30,506 nt of DNA from a virus, in IMG/VR virus record IMGVR_UViG_3300017991_001621, positions 1 to 30,506 of that record, one strand, 5' to 3'. Under the pieces are notes generated by a model that made no database searches, was not told the DNA's origin, and saw nothing but the letters and a program-made list of their open reading frames with translations. Each line of letters opens with the position of its first letter. The stretch's first letter is position 1. Shown here one piece after another: positions 11,501 through 15,894 of the stretch. The position numbers were made by a program, and so were the translations under genes.

Positions 11501-12729
11501 TGGATGGTCATAGCTTCTTCCCACCAGTCTACATATTCCTGTCTCTCTGCAGGAGACATTTCATAAAGAACATCCCTAAGAGTATCCCAATCCTCCTCTG
11601 ACGGCTCGATTTCCTCCCATTCTTCACGCTGGTACGCATCGCCCAGGACGTCCTGAATATCCGCATTGATCTTCTTTTGTGAATTCTCCAGAATCTGTCG
11701 GGTTATTTCTTCCGGAACTCCATGCTGACGCAGGTCTGAGACACCCTTGTCGATCGCGACGGACGTGCCACCACCGACGATCGCGCCGATCAGCCCTTCG
11801 TAGAGTACGTTTTTGATGATTTCCCACGCAGATTCCGATCGAATCCCGGCAAAGTTGGCAATTCCTGAGTCAGCTGCAGACTGCAGCATTTCCTGAATAG
11901 CCTCCTCTGCCGTCTTGATCAGAGTACTCCGCAGTACGCTTCCGTATGATTTTAAGAAGATATCCAGGCCGACCTTTTCCAGAGCGCCTTCGGCAAAGCC
12001 AGAACCAGAAGATATGTCTCCGGCCTTCTCAGGATCCATGCCTGTTGCCCGGGCCTCCTGGTACATCCGTGATTTCTGCATCACACCGAACAGGGCAGCT
12101 GCAGCCATGGGGCTTTTTGTGGCTGCAGAAATACCCACGGCCATGGCCAAAGACGCGCCTCCAGATCCAATATCCTCAAAAAATCGCTGATATCGTCTGT
12201 CACCCCTGGGGAACATAGAGGAGACCTTTTCCAGGTTCTTCTGGGCCACTTGAGTTCCCATCTGAACCATGGATTCATCCAAGGAGGACCGTTTCGCAAG
12301 GGAGGCAATGCCCTTTCTGGCCAGAACGTAGCTCTCTCCAATGAACGGTACGACTTTCGAAACTGCAGATGGAACGGCCGTGTCCGGATCCAGCTCCGCA
12401 CGTTCTCCCATTTCCTGCAGGATCCCACCGGCCACAGAGGGGAGGGAGGCGAACATTCTGCCTGCGCCCCTGCCGAGACTGGTTCCGGCTTCTCCTACGG
12501 TCTTGGCCACATCCGCAATGCCCCTGCCCATCTTCCTGGCCATCATATTGAGTGGACCGCCTTCCGGCCTCGCCTGCGGAGAAAAACGGGTTTCCAGAGC
12601 CTCAGAGAGCTGCTCATCGTCATATTGCGCATAGGACGGATACTTAGTCCTGATTGCCTGCAAGATCTTGGCATCTGGATATTTAGAATACTCTGGATGC
12701 GCGTTTTTGAACTGGGTTAAAGGCTTCAC
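2596..12729 (-). CDS. Giant polyvalent ejection protein: methyltransferase, SBNO helicase, metallopeptidase, LPD38-like
   Basis: This encodes 3377 residues from a GTG whose bases overlap the upstream TGA (GTGA), with GGAG upstream. Domains in order: an N-terminal start typical of polyvalent virion proteins (YSKYPDAKILQAI), then Gly/Ala-rich amphipathic segments to about 340; an N6-adenine methyltransferase (LEPSAGTGN 839-847, NPPF 907-910); a Gly/Pro/Ser/Glu-rich linker, about 1014-1152; a Strawberry-notch-type SF2 helicase (GTGVGKG 1252-1258, DEGH 1358-1361, QFGRGHR 1760-1766); an HExxH peptidase (His2322, Glu2323, His2326, likely third ligand Glu2371 or Glu2374); and an LPD38-like region, about 2470-3110. 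The methyltransferase plus helicase pairing is known from P1 DarB, an injected antirestriction protein. Its place after two smaller virion-like genes fits a T7 gp16-like ejected protein. Motifs are seen; delivery and protection are inferred. Confidence 0.9.
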   Translation of the reverse strand: MKPLTQFKNAHPEYSKYPDAKILQAIRTKYPSYAQYDDEQLSEALETRFSPQARPEGGPLNMMARKMGRGIADVAKTVGEAGTSLGRGAGRMFASLPSVAGGILQEMGERAELDPDTAVPSAVSKVVPFIGESYVLARKGIASLAKRSSLDESMVQMGTQVAQKNLEKVSSMFPRGDRRYQRFFEDIGSGGASLAMAVGISAATKSPMAAAALFGVMQKSRMYQEARATGMDPEKAGDISSGSGFAEGALEKVGLDIFLKSYGSVLRSTLIKTAEEAIQEMLQSAADSGIANFAGIRSESAWEIIKNVLYEGLIGAIVGGGTSVAIDKGVSDLRQHGVPEEITRQILENSQKKINADIQDVLGDAYQREEWEEIEPSEEDWDTLRDVLYEMSPAERQEYVDWWEEAMTIQEQNPINELQQLHNRWRGDPKAKDRLYSILADLEKKGTREQRKINEMIPSARQQMYRHHRNVGRGEFFKGAEALGEILYGEQEYTSVMQRLAGAFQQTGQKKEETAMQDWLSSLSEAKQHAQETEKQKQRPEQPKQEESPQIPEVKAEAPVETNYKHRFTFDPQALPQTPYAWLDDFDPKIVDNAVYISKFNAGTKDQVVKVIHQEGDKETVVGEAKTSNEAMKLAVEYWDNIDWGSQGKINNIVKNVEKGESQEPEEGFKPSDLTKDRGSVIPKKGEGEALIDKYNNPQGILADEVYKLMKAGGVIKDNPALNRMAERAFGGKRADGIFQSQDMYNALEEGVNKYVRELITEHEPSVEEVDNTFYRIRKKISPEKRKELLDKLIDLQKRIPTQTHRTAEKDDFQQFSTPPAMAYAAGLMLDVQKDDIILEPSAGTGNLAVTVQPFADVITNEIDESRTAVLDRLNLKPLYQKNAGFDAEILDDVLPDDVRPTAIIMNPPFSSTGGRLSKSKNSAKYGFRHIDQALRRLAPGGRLVAILGESAWPDRQIAQDWYNNLGKEYTVQAMIKNPKEAYRKYGTNFGTIYLVIDKVQRSRFSEAISDETYVAEHQSLEEVLESIENIPTRAAISAAAQPATAATEESDTDKAGTEPVASPKERVSGGRGGGSGTAGSGGGGTSTTSPGRGGQVDREPGERSVPEAPSPAVGTERGSESAERSESVEEPEAEPAAPGPEPTGSPGGPGVNVQFETDYERRQKRQEESAGKFVDYVPSKLKGGKAHPGKIVESSSMAAIETPDIKYKPDLKGMKNPIISALQLEAVSLAGQCHDIMLPSGHRMGFSLGDGTGVGKGIQIAATILDNWNHGRRRAVWLSYSKDLADDAARDFGEKEGLGIDHIIPLGVLNDKKVAPSKGPVQMGDGCIFCTYATLIKKNRLDQLVEWLGPDGVIVFDEGHKAKNAFTGKGLKKPTQTGLTVVDLQENLLPKARVLYASATGATELANMGYMVRLGLWGEGTQFDSFEDFISEVNTGGMGAMEMVARDLKAQGKYLARSLSYEGVKYTEVKGKMTPKQREVWNSSAEIWRTIVNNIGAAIEATNAGKKQRSLAIRMLWGNHQRFARQMIMAFKVPTIIKQTEAQLKKENSVIIGLFGTGEAALKRAVQERLEQGEDLEALDLTPRQMIGNYLENCFPVNLFQEEQDSNGNVVHKPVIGPDGKPVQSKLALQLRQRLMDSLSDLNLPDNPMDQIIKYFDDKADKTGDETWRVAELTGRKKVLRVNKNTGKKEWVRRGPAGSQSASKWEEENFQSGKKRIAIVSAAASQGISLHASRRAKNQQKRVFITMELSWSADQQMQQFGRGHRSNQAQPPEYIILTMDLGGESRFSSTIAKRLGSLGALTRGQRGSAGSGDVLDKYDYSSDYGSLAVAALYTSLLNGQEVPGIDNPIQTLLNMNVVYMDEYGSYKINEGDKTNINKFLNRILVLDADEQNALHEHYHEIFSALVEDAKEKGVFDDGVEDLVSKQIRLINRTEIRKDKAVGATTEHIEMERDVQTTPLKWEDAEKMLQAGFDVHKNTHSGHYVITKEAATKTDPETGRIQRRFYEYRYTGAREITSHADLQAKFKPVKKENKDFKAWWEKHVKEYPAIRTEEVHLIAGMILPLWNRMKSNVHGAPLKIVRATTVDGQRFVGVRIPNKAVDAVLSAIGVNRKLETPEQVYNAVMNSRKPVELENGIQLMRRYWQGGDIIELIGTKTPMRDTLRKLGILYERVQFKDMFYIPGVEEKALDIIKKLTDRWAVANQSSPSFGSTSMLRIPASDLGQGQPRPKGASDLRHSDMETKKPRQDMYRSSELIDYHQDRTGAKGMSSNDLAGGFRALFPEITFRAKMQDRWRRDKMGEINSDRNMIKGRNFASPVADFHETAHWFQNQIFGDYRDNELRWLEKGATPDMMNELRDLDYDQNKRRTGEGFAEFVRLWISDSGAEAFAPMFTRYFETSVLPEYDKSGRFWKAKQMVGSFVAQDAVEFTKSQLGFHRPRTNAARTKEKVRQFKQAPSEVRKKKVGSAWSKFKSKFSDSAAEIQYLLKSTLGDRYHSLPARLNPITVFRAYNMKAGAMAEQMLNHGVYDIRTGMGMDLSKGAVQTLRECDQEGYQIQDLITYLYARHAIDWIHHPELDENVDIVNGDTDLGFLDEQERIKIFKEARRKVQMLKPKNPGISLAQAKAVVERLGNSHFERWGDEINNYFDQLMQLVYHEGGVSNATLKYFRWRHPHYVPFLREIAHDVVWESRHGKKGMANQNKPYMRAKGSDYPWQYYMDAWIKHTERVVLWATKARVMNAFASFAHLQGMAPLIRETDPPPEVTKHSVKEIVGLLTKMGADISNKNQMLEIEGDTLVEFWHNGVHVKKGRPIVSVWRNGKRAFYELHPDLFNFIQSIEAAPLVGIAKVMAPFCRGIRLGATGLNPNFILLRNVIRDAIEATVMSESGKAHPFRSIQGLLAEIYKDKDILPVALKKLGVDPEYADLYMKAGGVVSTMAGFDRTKLEKMARLAESNIKGKTIQFGLQHPIEGLRLLFSAFENTNRIPEFKAVYEKVMNQTGDPEEAFIRAARASQDITTDFARAGYWGRQLNQIIPFYNANVQGFSKFIRGFFGKEITGYHGKYQAESSRKNAGKRMAKALGWITGLSLLSYFLRDDEEWEKLNDWERANYFHFWVNGDHLKVVTPFLLGAVFHGGLHAALLEGIGDRQADEEYLRFLWDQHFSELLPLPTSWPFVSTIMEIKANRSWSGRPIEPKYARQTQEAWTIANEWTTELSKSIMAFKPLRSTGISPAQFEYFVNQTTGGFYRRTIGAADRLIIKNLMGKNVKDRPAGLWDIPIIGDLFARPSTMNNRLTARFFSAYSDAMKRQHSENRHPYHNLLENTYKKIVAVRRRSNYPDERKDKKVMELIEKAVDHMESKKPDVPARRSSTEKRRESYVF
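9273..9656 (-). other. Candidate overprinted ORF in the linker of the giant gene
   Basis: In a second minus-strand frame there is an open stretch ending with TAA at 9273. It opens at an ATG at 9689 without an evident RBS, or at a TTG at 9656 with GGAGG six bases upstream (127 residues). The product is Leu/Gln/Glu-rich and reads like amphipathic helices, for example LEQNLWHLLKSAYQAV and VVDRWIENLEND. It covers almost exactly the low-complexity linker of the main frame. The region is GC-rich and built of Pro, Ala, Gly and Glu codons, which yields Leu, Gln and Asn codons when shifted, so chance is a real alternative. Confidence 0.3.
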
Positions 12730-13760
12730 TTAGTCTCCAGCAGGTCCAGGATCCCGAACGGATCCTCCTCTTTTTGTTTGGACTTTGATTTTTTGCCTGC
12801 CATTCTGCCCAATGAAGAAGGCTTTGTTTTTGGTGCAGCTCCGGTGACAGCGTCAAGCTGCAGTTTGTTTTTTCCTTTTCGGCCCTTAGACCCTCCATAG
12901 TCGGCCATGGTGGAATTCATGGGCACAGACATTGGAACACGGCCTTGATTTTCTTCGTGGTACAGCATAAAATTACTCAGATCCCGGAACAGCTTCTCGT
13001 CCTCCTCCGTCCACTGGCCGGATGCAATCTGTTTTTCCAAGTGGTCCACGGCCTTTAAATACTCTTGGAGCAATTCTTCCTTATAAGGTTCCAGGCTGGA
13101 AATCTCTCCGAATTCGTCATAAGTGGGGAACCCGCCCTGGTTGGCTATGGCTGCAGCTCCCTGGCGATACCTGGCTAAAATCTCTCCACGTTGTTTCAGT
13201 CTCGGTTCGTCTGTTTTTGAAGTACTCCGGCCTCTGTTTTGGCTATTGATCCTCGCCACTTTTTCCCGGGTTTCCAGCTCTTTGCCTTTGTATTCCTTCT
13301 CCCATTGCCGGTCTCTCTCTTGGTCATACAGCGTCTTAAAACGCATATACTGACTGGCAGGAAGGTGGGATTTTCCGGATCTGGAGAAAAAACCTCCCAT
13401 GGCCTTGTCCCACTCCGGAGGAACGGGATACATCTCCCTCTCAACATTTTGTGGATTGATTTCCACGTTCGGATCAGCAATCAGGTCCATCATTCGACCC
13501 ATAATGTTTGTTCGGGATTCGGGAGTAATATCAGGGGTGTTGCCCATGGCCTCCAGAACACTGAGCTTTCGATTGGTCATGTCCCGTCGATCCTGGCGTT
13601 CCACGGTATTCTGGTATCTCTCATCCTCCCTTTGCCATGCCTCGTCTCTCCACTGCTTTTGACGCATTTCCTCTTTTCGACGAAGGATGTCACCTGCAAT
13701 CATGTCAGACGCCTGGGCCATCATGGTCAAGGCTGAATTCTGCCAGTCTCTCTGTGCCAT
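12726..13760 (-). CDS. Coiled-coil internal virion (ejection) protein, probable
   Basis: This encodes 344 residues from an ATG preceded by AAGGA nine bases upstream. Residues 20-65 are a highly charged Arg/Glu/Gln helix, probably a coiled coil. The middle (about 145-200) is again Lys/Arg/Glu-rich. The C-terminus is Lys/Ser-rich and ends in an acidic LLETK. No enzyme motif is visible. The stop overlaps the GTG of the giant gene by four bases, so translation is probably coupled. In T7-like phages the ejection proteins are encoded as a row of three with the largest last. By position and helical composition this would be the middle one (gp15-like). Sequence homology to T7 gp15 is not evident to me. 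Confidence 0.6.
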   Translation of the reverse strand: MAQRDWQNSALTMMAQASDMIAGDILRRKEEMRQKQWRDEAWQREDERYQNTVERQDRRDMTNRKLSVLEAMGNTPDITPESRTNIMGRMMDLIADPNVEINPQNVEREMYPVPPEWDKAMGGFFSRSGKSHLPASQYMRFKTLYDQERDRQWEKEYKGKELETREKVARINSQNRGRSTSKTDEPRLKQRGEILARYRQGAAAIANQGGFPTYDEFGEISSLEPYKEELLQEYLKAVDHLEKQIASGQWTEEDEKLFRDLSNFMLYHEENQGRVPMSVPMNSTMADYGGSKGRKGKNKLQLDAVTGAAPKTKPSSLGRMAGKKSKSKQKEEDPFGILDLLETK

Positions 13761-13772
13761 GGATAGGAATCC

Positions 13773-14270
13773 TTATTTCGGTAGTTCGGCCTGTTGCCCC
13801 TGTTCCGGTGTCAGCATCCCGGACTGATACAGCATCATAGCCCTGGTCAGAGATCCTATTTCCGGGGTAAAATCAAACTGGCCATGCTGGAACTGTGCCT
13901 GGGCATTCTGTGAGCCCATGAGCATATTGTGATAATTTAGCAGCTGGTTATGACGTTCCTTTTCCAGACTCACGTCCAGGTCTGCTGTGGCCCGTCCTGC
14001 TTTACTGGCAAATCCATGAAGGCCGGACGTTACCATGCCAGCTGGCATTTTATTCGCTGCAGCCCATGAACGGAAGGAGGCCATTGGAGCTGCCATGCTC
14101 TCCTGGATCCGGCGCTGTCCCTGTCCGCGGAGCTGCGCCATGTCTCCCGGACTCATAACCAGTTCGTCTTTGTGCTTCCTGGGATCATACATTTTTCCAC
14201 CGCCAAAGCCCAGGACCTTGTTCAGAGCGCTTACGCCTGTACCTATGGCCATCATTGCAAGCGGTCCCAT
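13773..14270 (-). CDS. Small internal virion (ejection) protein, probable
   Basis: This encodes 165 residues from an ATG with AGGAG six bases upstream. The N-terminus is hydrophobic and Gly-rich (MGPLAMMAIGTGVSALNK, then LGFGGGK), resembling the membrane-active N-terminus of small ejection proteins. The middle (about 90-125) is a helix rich in Ala, Gln and Asn, and the C-terminus is Gln/Met-rich (LTPEQGQQAE). It lies twelve bases before the 344-residue gene and two genes before the giant. That order suggests a T7 gp14-like member of a three-protein ejection set. The call rests on composition and context, because no diagnostic motif is visible. Confidence 0.55.
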   Translation of the reverse strand: MGPLAMMAIGTGVSALNKVLGFGGGKMYDPRKHKDELVMSPGDMAQLRGQGQRRIQESMAAPMASFRSWAAANKMPAGMVTSGLHGFASKAGRATADLDVSLEKERHNQLLNYHNMLMGSQNAQAQFQHGQFDFTPEIGSLTRAMMLYQSGMLTPEQGQQAELPK

Positions 14271-14289
14271 AAAATTCTCCTTTTAAAGT

Positions 14290-14320
14290 GGGTGACGGAC
14301 CCCTGCGAAGCCCGTCACCC
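14290..14320 (-). other. Intergenic 9-bp stem-loop
   Basis: A perfect inverted repeat, GGGTGACGG / CCGTCACCC, has a 13-base loop and lies in the leader of the small ejection protein. No T tract follows on the minus strand, so it is not a standard terminator. It may slow transcription or protect mRNA. A smaller hairpin (CCGGC / GCCGG, 14347-14360) spans the stop codon of the gene before it. Confidence 0.45.
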
Positions 14321-14352
14321 GGGGTACTGGAGGCAGCGTGCAGGGTCCGGCG

Positions 14353-14622
14353 TTAGCCGGGTAATTCGGGCAGGGCGAATCCGCCTTCCTCTGCGGCATC
14401 CTCACACTGTTTGATAAAGAGATTCAGAGCCATGTCGTCGTACGGCGTTGACGAACTGTGGACCAGTTTTTCGAGCCAGATCTTGGCCTCGATATAGCCT
14501 GACTGAATGGCCTTGATCTGGGTTTCATTCAGTTCTTCACCCTTGACAATGGAGTCCAGGGCTGCGGAAGCCAGCTCTTTAATGCTTCCAATGACCATCG
14601 GTAAAAATACGGAAAAGTCCAT
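14353..14622 (-). CDS. Small hypothetical protein in lysis-like cassette
   Basis: This encodes 89 residues from the ATG at 14622, chosen because GGAGG lies five bases upstream; a TTG four codons earlier has no site. The protein is mildly acidic and helical. Residues 3-12 (FSVFLPMVIG) are hydrophobic but too short for a confident membrane segment. The remainder contains charged helices and ends FALPELPG. I do not recognise the family. It follows the holin-like gene, with the repeated AAGGCACACAGA motif in its leader. It could be a lysis accessory or a small virion protein. Confidence 0.7.
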   Translation of the reverse strand: MDFSVFLPMVIGSIKELASAALDSIVKGEELNETQIKAIQSGYIEAKIWLEKLVHSSSTPYDDMALNLFIKQCEDAAEEGGFALPELPG

Positions 14623-14638
14623 TTTTGCCTCCAATCTG

Positions 14639-14651
14639 TCTGTGTGCCTTA
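14639..14651 (-). promoter_or_regulatory. Copy 2 of the repeated leader motif
   Basis: On the minus strand the bases read TAAGGCACACAGA and begin at the TAA stop of the holin-like gene. The motif lies about ten bases before the GGAGG of the next gene. It matches 2582-2594 with one change and the core of 23757-23768 exactly. Confidence 0.35.
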
Positions 14652-14960
14652 GTTGTTCTTCTTTTCTTTGCGCCGTTCCCTTCTTTCTTCCCGGCGTTTT
14701 AGACGTTCTTCTTTACGGAGAGCCTTTATCAGCTCCCGTTCGTGTTCAGTTACTACTGCGACCATCTTCGTGCCCTTTGGCGCCTTCGCTGCGCGGATTC
14801 CTTTTGCCACCAATCCGGCAGCTGACAGTCCCAGTCCGGTCTTTACCATAAAGGCGCTGACCGGCTGCAGGAAGGGAACTTGTCCAACGGCGCACCCTGC
14901 AACCGCCACTGCGATACCTCCCAAGAACTTGGGGATCCGCTTCAAAAATCCCAGTTTCAT
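14649..14960 (-). CDS. Holin-like small membrane protein
   Basis: This encodes 103 residues whose ATG overlaps the stop of the NlpC/P60 gene (ATGA). Two hydrophobic segments (about residues 12-31 and 35-52) are separated by a short Pro-containing turn. The last 30 residues are a strongly basic and charged tail, rich in Arg, Glu and Lys, ending KKNN. Two membrane spans, a charged C-terminus, a size near 100 residues and a position beside a peptidoglycan hydrolase are the usual marks of a holin. No family-specific motif is visible, so a membrane-associated virion protein remains possible. Confidence 0.5.
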   Translation of the reverse strand: MKLGFLKRIPKFLGGIAVAVAGCAVGQVPFLQPVSAFMVKTGLGLSAAGLVAKGIRAAKAPKGTKMVAVVTEHERELIKALRKEERLKRREERRERRKEKKNN

Positions 14961-15430
14961 GACTCTGCCTCCTGTAACTTTTGTGCTTTAAATGGATCAT
15001 ATATGCCCAGAAGATCATCCCTTCGATCAACAGGACGGATCTTCATAAACGCATTATATTTACTGGCCTCAGACTCCGTGTCAACTGAACGGCGCCCGTC
15101 TCCTGCTTCGATCATTAAATCCATGTGATAACAGATTCCTACGTGTGTAGCCCTTCCTTCTCTGCCATAAAAGACCAGTGCGCCTTGTTTGGGCTCTGTA
15201 AGAACCAGATGAGGCTTCCCAAACTTCTTGAACAGCTGGTTCGCAGTCAGATAGGCATAAGGCCCCAGTTTTCCCACAGCCCGGAGCATTTCACACGCCA
15301 GATTGGAACAGTCAAATCCTTCCATAGGATCGTTTCCTCCCCAATGATAGGGGAGGCCGATAAAACGGGAAATATAGCCGACTGCCAGAGCTGCCAGCTG
15401 GTCATTCCTCGAAGAAGTCTGATTCATCAT
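14957..15430 (-). CDS. NlpC/P60-family peptidoglycan hydrolase (endolysin)
   Basis: This encodes 157 residues from the first of two adjacent ATGs, with GGAGG six bases upstream. The NlpC/P60 core is visible: PYHWGG, then GFDCSNLACEML with the catalytic Cys near residue 40, and a Gly/His block, ATHVGICYHMDLMIEAG, that carries the catalytic His. Members of this family cut the peptide stems of peptidoglycan (gamma-glutamyl or murein-peptide bonds). There is no signal peptide, so release would need a holin; the next gene is holin-like. The start overlaps the preceding one-TM protein by 29 bases. The alternative is a virion-borne wall hydrolase, but the neighbours favour lysis. Confidence 0.8.
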   Translation of the reverse strand: MMNQTSSRNDQLAALAVGYISRFIGLPYHWGGNDPMEGFDCSNLACEMLRAVGKLGPYAYLTANQLFKKFGKPHLVLTEPKQGALVFYGREGRATHVGICYHMDLMIEAGDGRRSVDTESEASKYNAFMKIRPVDRRDDLLGIYDPFKAQKLQEAES

Positions 15431-15719
15431 ACAATACCTCCACTCCCAATTTTTCAGACATGGCCTTCATCTGCTTCAAAAGCGCCCGCATACATTTCCG
15501 GGTTTGAACCATCTCTGTGCAGTTTGCTTCCACCTTACTTACTACACCGTCCCATTCCCTGTATATCTTCCTGGCCTTACCGAATGCAGAGGCAATGCTG
15601 AATACAATAGCCACGATCCAGAGAAGCGTACCCAGCCCCAAGGTAATTTTTACGGATCCGGGCTTGAACTTGGGCAGATGAATGGTAGATCCTCCATTTC
15701 CGTCAGCTGAGAGCTTCAT
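15402..15719 (-). CDS. Single-TM coiled-coil protein, spanin-like or holin-like
   Basis: This encodes 105 residues from an ATG with AGGAG seven bases upstream. One long transmembrane segment (about residues 24-46, containing LGLGTLLWIVAIVFSIASAFG) is followed by a charged helix containing Lys, Glu and Met heptads and an acidic end (DFFEE). Type II membrane topology with a helical outer part is typical of inner-membrane spanins and some holins. The gene sits between a coiled-coil peptide and the NlpC/P60 hydrolase. I see no companion outer-membrane lipoprotein, so a two-component spanin is not demonstrated. Confidence 0.5.
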   Translation of the reverse strand: MKLSADGNGGSTIHLPKFKPGSVKITLGLGTLLWIVAIVFSIASAFGKARKIYREWDGVVSKVEANCTEMVQTRKCMRALLKQMKAMSEKLGVEVLYDESDFFEE

Positions 15720-15729
15720 TTAAGCACTC

Positions 15730-15894
15730 CTATGCACTTTCCAGGGTTTGAATTCTGTTTTCAAGGGCATTTATCTGTTCTTGTAGCGATCGAATCGATT
15801 GCTGAAAAGCAGAAAATTGGCGCTCCAGGTTAGAAGCGGATATATCGCTGTCCTGCTCGAACCGAAATGCCCGTTCTGCTTGTGACTCGCTCAT
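15730..15894 (-). CDS. 54-residue coiled-coil peptide
   Basis: This short gene starts at an ATG that overlaps the nozzle stop (ATGA) and ends in TAG ten bases before the next ATG. The product has no Cys and no membrane segment. Its second half shows heptad spacing of Ile and Leu (IRSLQEQINALENRIQTLES), a parallel coiled coil by appearance. The tight spacing on both sides and the maintained frame argue that it is real. It may be a small virion component, a trimeriser, or a chaperone for the neighbouring membrane protein. I do not recognise a family. Confidence 0.65.
   Translation of the reverse strand: MSESQAERAFRFEQDSDISASNLERQFSAFQQSIRSLQEQINALENRIQTLESA

Noticed and set aside
14290-14320. 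9-bp stem as a Rho-independent terminator
   Set aside because: No T run follows on the minus strand; kept only as a stem-loop.
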